Assembly (NCBI RefSeq): GCF_034702125.1
Contig: NC_085880.1
Location: 48,497,146 to 48,561,145 of the forward strand
DNA: 64,000 bases
Direction of reading: 5' to 3'
Source: Engraulis encrasicolus
Taxonomy: Eukaryota; Chordata; Actinopteri; Clupeiformes; Engraulidae
Shown here: piece after piece, positions 9,708-22,274 of the stretch
How positions within the stretch are numbered: position 1 is the stretch's first letter
Layout of the letters: each line of letters opens with the position of its first letter
Made by a program: the position numbers and the translations under genes
The notes under the pieces: model-generated
Seen by the model: the letters and a program-made list of their open reading frames with translations, nothing else
Databases searched by the model: none
Told to the model about the DNA's origin: nothing

Positions 9708-12690
9708 ATGGCTGAAGTGGAGAACACGCGGGGCATCATTGATGCACCAAAGCTGTGGAAAGCCGAGATATGGAGATATTTCGGCTTTTACGAAGTGGAT
9801 GGCAAAGTAGATAGGAGCTACGCTATATGTAGGAAATGCCGTGCGAAGATCAAACACGTTGGGAACACTTCCAACTTTACAAGGTATTTAGCTCGCTGGC
9901 ATCCTGACTTGGCTAACGGCGACTCAAAACCAACAGCAAAGCCAGACACATCACAACCAACAATCAACCAGTCCATCCTATCACAGCTGCCACAAACATC
10001 GGAGAGGGCGAGGAAGATTACAAGAGCGGTGGCAGGTTTTATCGCCAAAGACCTTAGACCGTATTCGGTAGTGGAGAACGCAGGGTTTCGGAACATGCTC
10101 AGGACCCTCGAGCCCCGCTACAAGCTGCCAGTGAGGGCTACCTTTGCCGACTGTACAAAGAAGTCAAACAGGAGGTAAACAACTCGATGCTGCAAGTCAC
10201 TCGTGTAGCGTTCACAAGTGAAGCCTGGACATCAGTTGCAACAGATTCATATGTCACCATAACGGCCCATTACATCGGCGACGACTGGAAAATGGTGTCA
10301 AATGTGCTTCAAACCAGAGCGGTACATGAGAGCCACACCAGCGCTCATATGGCCAGGCTTCTCTTGGATGTGGTGGGGGAATGGCAGCTAGTTGACAAGG
10401 ATGTGGTGCTTGTGACTTACAACGCTGCTAACATGGCCAGCGCTGCGGAGATAGGCAAATTTCCGCATGTGAAATGTTTTGCCCACACGCTGCTTGGCAG
10501 AGTCCGACGGATCTCCACATACTTCCACCGCAGCACAAAAGCTAAACATCTCTTCGAAGAACATCAGAGGGCAATTCTCAAGTTGCCGTGTCGGCTGAAG
10601 CTGATCACCGATGTATCCACAAGGTGGAATAGTGCGCACGATATGATGGAGAGGTTTTTGCAACTACAAGCTGCAGTGCATGCCACCCTGTTGTCGCCTA
10701 GTCTAAACGTTGACGAAAGTGACATCGTCACTCTCAGCAGAGCAGACCTGGCTAACGTGGAGGAAGCAGTGAAGACATTAAGACCAATGAAAGATGCCAC
10801 TGTCTGTATGTCCGAGGAGAGCACCCCAACAGTCAGCCTCGTCGCACCGGTGTATGCCCAACTCCTCCAGAGTATGTCGGACACCATTGGAGACCCACCT
10901 CTGATCCGTGATGTGAAGAAAGCAATCAAAACAGACCTCCTCAAGAGGTATAACAGCGAGCCAGAGAAGAGGATCCTTCACACGTCATCTGCCCTGGATC
11001 CTCGCTTTAAAGGTTTACCTTTCCTGACCGAGGAGGAGAAACTGGATGTCTACGCTGGAGTGACTTCCGAGGCTGCAGCTCTGGAGGTAATTTAATTTAA
11101 AGTGGTAGTTCGCTATTTTAGACATTAAGCCCTGTTTGTGTGACTTCTGGGGTGAAGTAGAGATGTTATCATCACAATTTTGACATTTGGTGCTGAACGG
11201 AGCATTTGGGTATTCAAGACTGCAGCCCCCCCACCTTTACATTGACTCCAATGAAGCACTCAAGCAATCGATCATAAAATGGCATTAAACTTTCTTTTGC
11301 AGAGACATGAAACTCTCCGAGTGGTCAGAGGTGGGCAGCGATACGTTGGCTCGAAAATCACCGCGAAATGCGCTTCCAGAGAAGATATATTCATTATTGT
11401 CCGTCTTCATTGATTGTATTGGTTTGACTAGCATTACTCCGCGCGACCGGAAATGGGGGTGCGTTTGTTTACGTTACTATCTATGGTTTGTATGCAAGCT
11501 GTAGTTTTTGTAGCCAGTCCCGCTCAAAGATAGCCGTTCTACCTCGCTCCTTGATGTCTACATAAACAACACACTATCGCTACCTACTGGCTGGATGTCT
11601 ACTGCTATTCAACGGCGTCTGGGGAAAAATAGGTCCGCCAAATGCTAAACAACAGTTAGAAGGCAATTTTCGGGTCAATTTATCGCTGTCTACCACTGAC
11701 CACACGGTGAGTTCCATGTCTTCTCAAACAAAAGTTTAATGCCATTTTATAATCGATTGCTTGAGTGCTCTATTGGAGTCAATGTAAAGGTGGGGGGGCT
11801 GCAGTCTTGGATACCCAAATGCTCCGTTCAGCACCAATTGTCAAAATTGTGATGAGAACATCTCTACTTCACCCCAGAAGTCACACAAACAGGGCTTAAT
11901 GTCTAAAATAGCGAACTACCACTTTAAGTTACTTGTATAATGTATGGAATAACTTTAACTCAATTGTGTTCATGATAAAAAAACAGTGGGCTATGGTCGA
12001 ATGTTTAGACTGAGATGTGAGTTGCAAAAAACAGCCTTTTATTTTTTATTTGTTTTTAAAATGGTACATCTCCTAAATAAGATGCTACCTAGCCCATTTT
12101 GGCAATGTGTGTGCCAGCTGAATTTCTAAATAAACAAAGTTTGGCATGTGGGCTACTGCATTGTCTGAGAATGTTCTGCTAACTGTTGTTTTTGTCTTTT
12201 ATGTATTTTGTTCGAACAGTCTGAAGGGAGGCACAGGAGAGATGCACATGCAAAGCCTGGAGGAGGAAGTTCAGCAGACAAGGAAGAGTCGCCATCGATG
12301 GAAGAGGATGACGTGTTACACTCACAAGGCCCCCCTCATCCCAAAAGAAGGCTGCTTGTGAGTTTACTGGGAGGTGTTTTCGCTGATGTCAACCAACCGG
12401 CACTACAGGTCAAGTCTGCGGATGACACTGCGGATGAGGAAATGGAGATGTACCGCAGGTCCCCATCTGTCCCTCTCTGTGATGACCCCTTGGAATGGTG
12501 GCAGCGTCATGAGGGCTCATTTCCTCTCCTCTCGAGGTTGGCGAAGAGATACCTGTGCATTCCAGGGACAAGTGTGTCAGCCGAAAGAGTGTTCTCCACA
12601 GCTGGAGATGTGGTTACGGCCAAACGCACCAGCTTGTCAACCAGCTTGTGTTTTTACATAAAAACTTGGACATGCCCAAATGCTGAGGCA
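9708..12690 (+). pseudogene. hAT transposase, BED-finger (ZBED-like) type, decayed
   Basis: This would encode the cut-and-paste transposase of the surrounding hAT element. Order of domains: an N-terminal BED zinc finger (CRKC pair near 9830), a helical region ending LEPRYKLPVRA, an RNase H-like core (SEAWTSVATDSYVTI, then NAANMASA and TRWNSAHDM), and a C-terminal hATC dimerisation region (DPLEWWQRHEGSFPLLSRLA and VSAERVFSTAG). An intron appears to run from GTAATT at about 11086 to an AACAG acceptor at about 12220. Lesions: the first BED histidine reads Tyr; the expected catalytic Asp positions read Glu (SEAWTS) and Tyr (VTYNAA); about 15 residues are missing after CFAHTL; a frameshift lies near 10135; a deletion near 12630 shifts the C-terminus. 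It should be inactive. Family is clear; the subfamily is inference. Confidence 0.9.
11101..11923. mobile_element. 823-bp MITE with ~242-bp inverted repeats and TTAA duplication
   Basis: The arms (about 11101-11345 and 11680-11923) are inverted copies, both starting AGTGGTAGTTCGCTATTTTA. The element is flanked by TTAA at 11097-11100 and 11924-11927. TTAA duplication is known for piggyBac and Kolobok elements; the AGTGG tip does not fit the usual piggyBac CCC start, so Kolobok-like is the weaker inference. It lies inside the transposase intron and therefore postdates the hAT element. It encodes nothing recognisable. Confidence 0.88.
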
Positions 12691-14505
12691 TGAATGCAAT
12701 TTTGTTGTGTGCAGTGTACAGTGTTCACTTGTGCGCTGTGGAGTGCTGTGTCACAGTGACAATGGGATTTGGACTTCACAGTCCCCTTACTATTACTGAT
12801 TTGATTTTCAAGGTCTTCACTGGTTTTGTAGTAGGCTAGGCCTACATTTTCTTCAGTGTTTTGGTATTTTGATATTTGTTTTTGCCATAAAGATACTGTC
12901 TGTTGCACTTCAACATTGTCTTGACTATTTTGATGTTTTTTATTGCTGGGTGGTAGTTGCTTAAATACAGTGACAGGCTATTACTACTGAATCAGTTCTG
13001 ATGTTTACACAGGAGTTCACACAGGTAGGCCTATCCCGTGTGAAAGGCTGTTAAAAACCAAAATAACTTATCTTATTTAAAGCACTTACTTAGTTGGGAT
13101 TTCGATTAAATTAAATGAAATAAGATTGAATGGCGTGCAGTTTTTTTTTTCCCAATATGAAGTTATAAAATAAATTTGTTATTGTATTTATTTTTCATAT
13201 TTGAAAAAAAAGCTTTTCTTATTATCTTATTCAATTTAACACAGGGCTGAAAGACACGACAGCCAATACAATGTTAAAATATCTGAGCGCACTGCTTATG
13301 TTGACTCATGACTGGTGAAAAGTTTTAATTGCATTAGAGCTAATGTGACCTGTTGCGCAGCGTTGCCGCTAGGGGGACGAGACTAACGAATGGCTGAAGT
13401 CAGGTCAGCTGTCTAGGTGTCTATGCATGGTAGCGACGTGAAGGCATGCGGCAGTGAAATATTTGTTTGCATGGATTTACGTTGATTATATCAAACAAGC
13501 TTCGTTGAAATAAGACAACTTAAGGTAAGACAATAATGGGTTAAGCGCTAAGGTGGGCTTTGTGGAGACTTTTTTGTAGGCCTATTATGCGTTGTTCACC
13601 CATGAATCCCTTTTAACGCATTGGTGCAGCAACCAACTTTGGCACATCGCATTGAACTAACAAGCTCGTGAAATGCACGTCTGTGGTGGTTTGCCCTGCG
13701 CAGTGGCTATTCAGCAGATACATATTCTGGGCCAGTGTGTAGGCCTATATCGCCTACAGTAGGTTACCGATTTCAGGAAAAAGTCAAGTAAGTTCGTTGA
13801 CAACTGTTCAGTCCCTCCCTCCCGAGCCCTAAACATTTTACCTAGCTGCTCCCGGAAAAATTGCCCCTTTCGTGGCATGCAGCATCTAAAGTTTGACCAT
13901 CCTTCATCACATTAATTGAATAGCCAATAACGCAGTGATACCCGGCCGTTTCCACATGTCTCCCCAAGTTTCACCCTTGGCAAAGGGGAACCATCTAGCC
14001 TACCGACGAGAAGGCTTTCAGTTTATGTGTTGATTGAATGTGTTTCGGACAAGGATGGGGCCGCGCGTCTTGGTCGTGACAGTTCTCTTGGATACGGGGG
14101 AGGCATAGAATGTGTTAGTAGCCTAATCTATGGGAGGAGGGCATTGAGGTCGGATAAGGTGGTTGACAAACGAATCATTGTTGGCTGCGGTTGTATTGTG
14201 TTGAGGCTACAGTCGCCTCTTTCTTTTTCTTTAATTACACATTATAATAATATGATATATGTTTGAGCTCAGCCCTAGTGGGGTGCGAATGTTGTGAACA
14301 ATAACAGACAATTAGGCTAAACGTTTATAACATCAAGCATAGCCTAGAGGACCTCGACATAACCCCCGTCACAAACTGTCACAAACTGTGCTCCGTCCCT
14401 GCGATGCGATGCGTCGTTGGATCTGATCGAATCGAATCGTTACCCTCCGGATCGTAATTGGATTGAATCGTAAGAGCATTGGCGATCCACACCACTATTC
14501 TCCAT

Positions 14506-14960
14506 GGTCCGCCATTTTGAATTTCCAAAAATAGCCAATTTTAGCTTAAAAAATGACTGTACTTGGACCATACTAGAAAATATTTGTTTAATACTTAGTA
14601 AACTTTCATGTAAAGATCAAATTTGGCAATAGGCAGCCCAAGGGTTTGGGTTAGGGTTAGGTTAGGGGAATTTACACTGGTCAGGCAACCTTGGCCAAGT
14701 CGTGTGACTGCAGGGGATGGCTGTGCTTTGGTCAGCCTTGGGATTAGGGTTAGGGTTAGGTTAGGGGAATTTACACTGGTCAGGCAACCTTGGCCAAGTC
14801 TTGTGACTGCAGGGGATGGCTGTGCTTTGGTCAGCCTTGGGATTAGGGTTAGGGTTAGGATATAGGGTAAAAACCCCCAATGGTACCCCCTACCATTCAT
14901 CTACCATTATTCAAAGGCCCATAGGTCTGGACAGGGTTAGGGTTATGGTTAGGGTAACTG
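14506..14960 (+). repeat. Tandem duplication, copy 2, right part, with telomere-like words
   Basis: Continues the unit broken at 9420. After CAATAGGCAGCCCAAGGG it carries GGGTTAGGGTTAGG-type sequence and a ~110-bp tandem pair (about 14650-14755 and 14756-14860), each with TTTACACTGGTCAGGCAACC. The TTAGGG words are degenerate and embedded in a dispersed repeat, so this is not a telomere. Confidence 0.8.
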
Positions 14961-15114
14961 CATGCACTCTCCCTAAACTGTAAAAACCTGAGCAACGTAG
15001 CACAAACCACAGAAATGGTAGATTTCGGTGGGAAACATGCCGGTATTCAGACAATAGACATCAATGTCTGAATAGAGGCATGTCTGAATAGCGCCATGTA
15101 ACCGTAAAAACAGG

Positions 15115-15335
15115 CCGGTCGCTTGAGGGTTAAGTTTTTTCAATCTGTCTCCACCCCTCACTAGCGGTTTCACATGTTCCACGCCTTGTATCCTGAGAAG
15201 TGTGTCATTTCTGTTATGGCATTCGCTGAAATGTCTGGCCATCGGGTAGTCACTGTTCCCAATTCTAATGGCGTACTTATGGTCAGCCAAACGGTCCCTC
15301 AAGCGCCGTTTCGTGTGCCCAATGTAAAAAAACGT
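15115..15335 (-). pseudogene. Penelope-like element GIY-YIG endonuclease fragment
   Basis: On the minus strand the translation reads FYIGHTKRRLRDRLADHKYA, continues with PMARHFSE and ends near VRGGDRLKKLN. This is the C-terminal GIY-YIG nuclease domain of a Penelope-like retroelement, which nicks target DNA for priming. It is close in sequence to the copy at 59.0 kb. The normal tail after GGDRLKKL is missing and replaced by unrelated sequence, and the residues before FYIG do not read well, so only about 70 codons remain. No reverse transcriptase lies nearby. Confidence 0.85.
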
Positions 15336-17870
15336 TGCAACTCGCGTTCTACAACTAGGTATTCACACACCTGCGACGGACAGCTCGCAACGGCTACATT
15401 GTTTCCCCATAGCGGCCAGAGTCAGACTAGAGATGGATCCAGCGGTTTTATTAACAGCCGTAGCGGCTCTCTTGATCGCCAAAAACCCCCATAATACCCC
15501 GAAAAAACGTAAATGGACCCGGGGGTGGATTCGCCGTCGACCTCAACTGGGCGCATATGCCACTTCATGCAGAGAGCTGGAAATAGAGGAAGCCCTTATC
15601 ATTTGCTAATTTTACAAGACTATCCCCAACTCAATTTGACTACATAACGTCAAAAATGTTCCCTGCTATTCGGAGAAAAAACACAAATTTTAGAGACTGT
15701 ATATCCCCGAGAGAGAGACTGATGATCACCTTGCGCTTCCTGGCCACAGGTCAGTTTAATAGGGTTTTTTTTTAAGCAAACAGTCATGCCATAGTCCTAG
15801 AGGCTCTATAGCATTAATAAGGCACGTCTGATGTTTAAATCAGTTAAACTGAGAACACATACAGATGGTGTAACTTCAATCTGCTCACTACCGTGCCGGG
15901 CCGCGGCAGCGTACCGTGATCATTACACCCTGTGGCCATTCGGAATGCGGGGGGCAGTATAGCACCGCTTTTGCAGAGCAGCGTCTGCCTGTGTCTGTTT
16001 GTGCTTCCGTCCTTGCCCGTCCCCCAGTTTTAGTAGTAGTAGAAATACAGTCAGCAAATTGCATGTTTTATTTAGCATTGGGCATTTGATAGGGCATTTG
16101 ATAATAACACAAGTGTGAGCCCTAAACAAGACCACAATGTGAATTTAAACTCGACTTTTTTCTGTCTTGCATTCACCGTCTCCCAATCCGTCCCTCACTT
16201 ATTTCAGCACTATTCAAGCCAGGAACGGGTATCCTCAGGATACAGAGTTTGCATACCTACTACAATTTGAACCGGTAAAGACAATTAAAACCGAGTCAAT
16301 CAGACAGGAACACCATTGTAATTAAGTGTGTCCCGTGACGCCAGCATGAGAGAGATCGAATTTTAAATTTGGCGACGACATTGTCTTCAAAACTGGCATC
16401 GGCCGCTTCCAATTTAGGACCATAGGCCTATTCAACCGTTTCCACAACCTCACTGATCACAGTTGCTTCATCTGTAATGCCAGGGCTAAGAATAACGAAA
16501 ATAGCAAAACAGAGTATACTAATAAACCGTAATGGAGAGACTGAGGAGACATGAAATCAAGCGGCGGAGTTCGGACCATTTTGAGTGGACCGATGTCGCT
16601 TGCTTTGTGTAGCCCTATCAAGCAAGCCTGTCTGTCTCATTTGTGCGATGAGCACAAAAACACAAATTGAACCACTCGTAGGCCTATAGTGTGAGTCAAA
16701 CAGACATGAACAACATTGTAGCCTAATGAAGTAGTGCCCCGTCATGTCAGCATGAGAGAGGTGATTTTACATTTGGCGACGACATTCCGTCTTTAAAACT
16801 GGCGCATGCCGCTTCCCCTATTGCAGGTTATTACCTGATCTACACTGTCGTTACCACAAAAAACAAGGTAGCACAACTTAATACTATTACTAGCCTATAT
16901 ATCTGGTAGCCTAAATAGTAGGTTGAAGACTGGGGTATTATTGGTGCACTGTTTTTTTTTTTTTGCGAAGCAGAGTAATCTGCTTCAGTGTAGCTCATTG
17001 TATGTTGATCCCTCCCTCAGTTTTAGGCTACAAGTGGAAAGAGTCAGCCAATTGCGCGTTGCACGTAACGTTGGGTATTTGATAATAACACAAGCGTGAT
17101 CCCTAAACAAGACCGCCAGTCGACGGTGTTTTGTTTTCATAATTCTGTCCTGCATTCACCGTCTCAATTCCGCTCCTAACTTAGGCTATAGGCTAAGTGA
17201 TGTCTGTTAATTATTTCTGCACTACCTATTCAAGTCAGGAACGGATATCCTCAGGATAGCCTACGGACTAATAGGTTGAAGACGGTTTTTTTTTGTATTG
17301 GTGCTTGTGAACATTTCATCCTTTCAATGCGCTGTTGTGCGCGATCGACGGGATTCCGGTTAACTGGGGATGTGATGCACACATGACAATACATCTGTTA
17401 CACCAGGTGTGGCTAATCATCTGTGATTAGGACTGCAAATTCAGTTGCTTCGGTGGAGATGCGAACCAACAGTATGACTGGGGAACTATGACTCCTTCGG
17501 AGGCTGGATAACCTGTCGCGCCACGACATGTCACAAAAGGCTGTGCAGTCCCGTGCACTGCACTGCACTGCACTGCTGTAACCCACCCCTCCCCCACAGA
17601 CAAACATACATGTTCTGAAAAGTTCAACACGTTCTGAACATTTTAGCCGCTTTGCATTAAGTTTTCGAGCAGACACTTGTCCACGGTGACGCAACATCGA
17701 AAGAGAAACGCTGTTCACAACCTAACTGAATAAAGATTTCATTAAAAAAAAAACACAGCATTTCTATGAAAATGTGCTGGGTGACCACACTGCCTATGCC
17801 TATCCAGATGCACGTATAGCAACAACGAGAAAGAGAGGGAGAGACGGAGAGAGAGAGCGATTAGCGCGTA

Positions 17871-17871
<1 letters not shown>
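15336..17871. other. No gene; diverged local duplications
   Basis: No coding exon is recognised. Two repeat pairs are visible. 16020-16240 matches 17015-17260 (shared TTTGATAATAACACAAG and ATATCCTCAGGATA-type blocks), and 16300-16415 matches 16695-16815 (shared TTTGGCGACGACATT). A short GCACT pentamer run lies at about 17555-17577. Confidence 0.55.

Positions 17872-17925
<54 letters not shown>
17872..17925 (+). repeat. (TG)n microsatellite
   Basis: A near-perfect TG tract preceded by a GA-rich stretch. Confidence 0.95.
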
Positions 17926-17926
<1 letters not shown>

Positions 17927-19077
17927 GGGGAACATTTGAAGTGGAAAAAAACACCCTCCCCCACTTCAGCATCAGATGTTGGTGGTCTACAAGTCAATAT
18001 GCTTACCCGACTATCTTGTAGCCCAGTCATGAAGTTCATAAAGCCATCGGTAGCCTATAGGCCAAGTTATCCAAAATCCCTCCGCAAATTTCTGCATTGC
18101 CTGAGTTCATAGGCTAAAACAACTTTATTTAGGCCTGACTTATTTAGCTCACTTTATTAGCCTTATTTAGGCCTATTATCGTATTTAGCCTTTAACGTGG
18201 GCCTATTTTACAAAATATCGAAAGAAGGAAAAGACACGACAGACAAGTTGAGGCTTACTGATCGTATTAGCCTACAGCAAATCGAACATGCGCTTTATGA
18301 ACACACTAGCCTGAGGGCAAACATCTTCTTGGCACTATTGAGATAACCAGGCCATGCAGGAATTCAACTACCTGGGCCCACACTAAAATACTGACAGGCT
18401 ACAATTGCTTGGATCTTCAATGGGTTTCGTGCGTCCGGGGGGATGGGTGGTGATGGCACGCTTGATGTGTTTTTCCCCACCCCATGCATGCACGCGGACA
18501 CACAGGGTCGGGACATTCACCCAATGAATGACTGAGTGCGGCTAAATATGCCTGTTGCATATCGTAGCCTAATTATTCACACATCACGTCAAGTCACAAA
18601 TTAGTAGTCTCTTGCAGTTGACCTATGCCAAATTAACGTCCTCCCTGTAAGGCTGCACTAATTCAAACAGGTAGAGGAGTCGGCTTAGCCTATAGCCAAA
18701 GTCTATAAAATGTAGCCTATTTTTTGTAATTTCCAATTATCTAGGCTATGTTTACGATAATGATTTGTTGCGCTACGACGGTGCTCAAGACAAGTTGGAA
18801 CATAGTCATCTCAAGTGCTCCCATTTTATTTTGATCCTGCTTTAAGTCAATGGGCGAGAGGGACGGATGAAACGGGTGTTTCATTCGTCCCGACAGTGTC
18901 TACTGACACTTAAATCCCTTTTGCCTGTAAACCTGACAACTTTGACTTTTCATACTTTCGGATAGGCGATGTTAAAGTTTTCGAGTAAATCGCAGTGTTT
19001 CATTCGTCCCGAGTTTCATGAGTCCCTGCTCTCCCCTACTGCCTAAACTGTTACAGTTTAAATGCGTCCTCTCCAAA

Positions 19078-19079
<2 letters not shown>
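17926..19079. other. No gene recognised
   Basis: Unassigned sequence with many AGGCCTA words and no recognisable exon. Confidence 0.45.

Positions 19080-19150
<71 letters not shown>
19080..19150 (+). repeat. (TG)n microsatellite
   Basis: A perfect TG tract followed by GA-rich sequence. Confidence 0.97.
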
Positions 19151-19152
<2 letters not shown>

Positions 19153-20429
19153 CGAGAGAGGGAGAGAGAGAGAGCGAGGGAGAGAGGCGCTTAATTCCCC
19201 GCAGAAAGAGCAAGGCGATGTCTCCAAATATTAGACAAATGCATCTTATTTTAGTTAAGTAGACATCAGGGATGTATTTTGCTTAATAGCAACGCCGACC
19301 TGATTGGTTCATATTGCTCTGAATAGCCACAGAAGGCTAGGCTATATTTTAATGGGGTTTACGCGCGCGAGGTCATCTAACTGTGGTCACAGTCGCCAGG
19401 TGCTATTATGAGAGGAAAACTATAGCACGTTGGCAAACATTAAAGTCAGTTTAAGCCATGCATATGATGAACCAGTTTTCTTGTTTGAAAAAAACACACT
19501 TCCCGGTGCGCAAGGTGCATTTCTGACTGACCCAGATGAAATCGCATGAGGAACTCCATGATTATGAGATGACATTGCATATATTTCCCAGCATATATTT
19601 CCCCTCTCTCTCTCTCTCCAAACCCAGTTGTACTTGGACACACTTTTAACACCGCTGGCCTACCCAGGTGAATCGCAGCACACATTGTTTGCAGTGAGCC
19701 GTGCCGTGTGCGAGTGCTGTGCAACTTCACCCCTAACGTTTAACCTAGACTAGCGAGTGCAGTGTTGTAAATCACGTGGAATAAGTGCAGCGATTACCTG
19801 CGTAGCCTACTTAATTATGGAAGTGAGTGTCATTTGGACTGCCTATGGAATCAAGCCTACTGTCACCAAGCTCTTCCTGTCTCCCCAGCCTCGCAATGGA
19901 TGGACATCTGGCCACCGCTCCTCCGCCTCCTTCGGAACGGATGACTGTGGGGGGGGATCTCCAATGAAATTTGGAATTTCGGACTTGTATAGATTTGGGG
20001 TGCCCCGGGACTCTTTTAGATTTCTGTTAGTTAATAAATATTATTTTAAAACTCAATATTTGTGTCTTGGCGTAGGCCTATTTGTGGTGTACAGTACTCT
20101 CCAGGGTATTTGGTAACAAGGAGAGGTGTCGCTGGAAAAATGCGCACTTTCTCACCTGCGACACATAACCCGACAGTTGGTTACACTTAATTTGAGCACG
20201 AAAACAGCAATATCAGTCGCTTGCTAATTTTTGCCAATGTGACAACATTAAATTCATTAGGGAAGTGTAGGTTAGGTTATCGCCCCAGCTGTTGGCGATG
20301 TGTGATAAATAGCCAAATACACGCTCAAACGAAGCGCTGTTAGGTTACTGCGGTGAGGTGTATTGCACTCTCAGTAATTTTTACCAAACGAAAAAAGTAG
20401 GCCTATCCACAGCCAGACAACAAGTCTGA
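19151..20429. other. No gene recognised
   Basis: A possible polyadenylation signal (AATAAA at about 20033) follows a GC-richer block at 19880-19960. No protein domain is visible, so a 3' UTR or repeat tail is only a possibility. Confidence 0.4.
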
Positions 20430-20705
20430 AGTTGCAATATTAGACGTTTCAAATCTTGCCATGCGATAATCGGTATGGCTTCTGGCTACACTCAATTTGC
20501 ATTTTGTCAGAGCTTGCACATTAGGGCCTAATGCAATTCATCCGATCATCATTTTTTTTTTTTTTTTTTTTAAAAAGAAAATTCATTACATTATTTAGGC
20601 TATTCTTTTCATGTCTCTTCCTACTTCCTGGAGGTGTTCTCACACAATTTATAGGCATGTTGTTAGGCTATCCGCTGAATCGGTGCGTGCTGGTGAATAG
20701 GCCTA

Positions 20706-21262
20706 TGTAAGGGATAATGTATTGTCCACACGTGACTATAGGAAAATATTTTCCCGACGAGGCGAATAACACCCCCGACGCCGAAGGCGGAGGGGTGTTA
20801 TTACGCTTCGAAGGGAAATATTTTCCGATAGTCACGTGTGGACAATACATTATCCCGCTTATTATACGGCTTTTACCAACATTAGAAAGCATAAATAGTT
20901 AACCAGTAGTTTAAAATAACATGTTTATTGCCATTTTATAGCGTGTGCAAAGAAAGATAGTTCGTGGAACGCTCATAATTTAAAAAGGTTACCAAGCAAC
21001 AGAGTTTGGCTACTTTCTAACTTGTTACAGCCACCTTGAGCTTCAAACTGTTTGCAGGCTGCCTCGTTCACTGCGCGATATCTAGCCTACTAAACTCGGG
21101 TTCATAACAGGAATATTTCTATCTAATCGGCGACAGTATTCCAGGGAAAAAAAAACATAGCAAACCAAGCACTGCTGTGCGCCCTGACCATCATTATCGA
21201 TCCTGCTACATGCGGAGCACTGTGCGCCACATGAGGGGAATTGGAAACTGTCAACGAACTCC
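20706..21262 (-). mobile_element. Insert with palindromic end, related to 41.9-42.8 kb
   Basis: Starts near a 146-bp palindrome and ends near CAACGAACTCCTCACTTGG. The same sequence in opposite orientation occupies about 41887-42760, and part of it recurs at 43340-43600, so this is a multi-copy element. No protein is encoded. Its class and target duplication are unresolved. Confidence 0.6.
20711..20856. repeat. 146-bp near-perfect palindrome
   Basis: Begins GGGATAATGTATTGTCCACA and ends with its reverse complement. The arms include CACGTGACTAT and GGAAAATATTT. The centre is around the GC-rich CCGACGCCGAAGGCGG. Related palindromes are at 42432-42751 (interrupted) and 43454-43595. Confidence 0.9.
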
Positions 21263-21369
21263 TCACTTGGATATTAATATGCCGTCAGCATCGTAAAATA
21301 TTCCATATGGTAATAAACATTTTGGACGTCCAAGCTCACACGGGAGCGCTGCAATAGGTAAGCTGTAGG

Positions 21370-21371
<2 letters not shown>

Positions 21372-21420
<49 letters not shown>
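21372..21420 (+). repeat. (GA)n microsatellite
   Basis: A perfect GA tract of about 49 bp. Confidence 0.97.
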
Positions 21421-21422
<2 letters not shown>

Positions 21423-22274
21423 ACCACGTGGTAAAGCGTATAGCGAGCGCTCCCAAGTGCCACCCGGCGGTTGTTTGGGTACACTGCAGCTAGGCCCGGT
21501 ACGTACCGAGGTGGATGACGTGGCATTACCTCGGTAAAGGGTGTGCATTGTAGGGGGACCGACTGTAGGCCTAGTAACAACAACAATAATAATAACGATA
21601 ATGTTAAACATGTTAGCTAATATCCTCTAAGCATGATAGAACCTAATGCTAATAACTCACAGGGGACAGCTTCAAAAGCCTGTCATACCTGTTTAGAGTG
21701 GGACATTCAACAGTGGCCCGAATTGTACCAGAGACCTGCGACGCCATCTACAAGGCTTTGAAACAAGGCTTTACATGAAGGTATGCCAATGAGGATGAAG
21801 GACAATTAATATTAACCCTTTTACTGCCGTTGTCGCAAAATTGCGGCAGGTCGCGGTATTGAATTAGGTGGGCTGTCAAGTTGAATAGAGTGAACAATCT
21901 TGTCCATACTCCTTTCCACTGGGTGGCAGACATGTGGTACTTCAATCCTTTCTAAGAATTTCGATCCCTTTCAGTGCATTTTTTTCGAGTAATTTCCATC
22001 TGAAAACCCAGACGCGGAAGTGCGTTGCAAGTCACTATTTCAAAACAAAGGAGGATCTGCGTTGTGAGATTGTGCACATAATTTCCTCTAATTCAAGCCC
22101 AAATACATTCCAAATGCAATTTGTCTTGGTGGTTTATGCGTAGTGACATTATATTTTCCCACAAGTTGATTGTATATGTGTAGACATTTATAATATGGCC
22201 TTAGGCAATGCGTCTCCTATTGCTAGCTTAGCCGTGGCTACAGAGAAGAACAGCCAATTCGAATAGGGAGTAAA
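21421..22274. other. No gene recognised
   Basis: Unassigned sequence with no recognisable exon or repeat family. Confidence 0.45.

Larger units (their letters stand above)
9421..14497 (+). mobile_element. 5,077-bp hAT transposon with 8-bp target duplication
   Basis: The element is bounded by TTCTCCAT at 9413-9420 and 14498-14505, the 8-bp duplication typical of hAT elements. The host repeat continues in register across it, as shown by the unbroken copy at 8147-8700. Short terminal inverted repeats read TAGGGCCGTC on the left and, inverted, TAGTGGTGTG on the right. Subterminal clusters of GATCGATTC-like words lie at both ends (9440-9515 and 14400-14485), as expected of transposase-binding regions. 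It encodes one decayed transposase and carries an 823-bp MITE in its intron. About 1.8 kb of 3' noncoding sequence follows the gene; no second gene is visible there. Confidence 0.93.
20430..21330 (-). repeat. Dispersed repeat, copy A, with a nested insert
   Basis: 20430-20705 plus about 21265-21320 is the reverse complement of 49960-50270. The copy at 50 kb runs straight from the GGTGAATA region into ATTAATATGC. In this copy about 560 bp (roughly 20706-21262) lies between those points. Confidence 0.75.

Noticed and set aside
10187..11095. Domesticated host ZBED gene
   Set aside because: It lies within terminal repeats and an exact target duplication, with frameshifts and lost catalytic residues, so it is a decayed transposon gene.
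14640..14960. TTAGGG array as a telomere relic
   Set aside because: The words are part of a dispersed tandem unit also seen at 8.7 kb.
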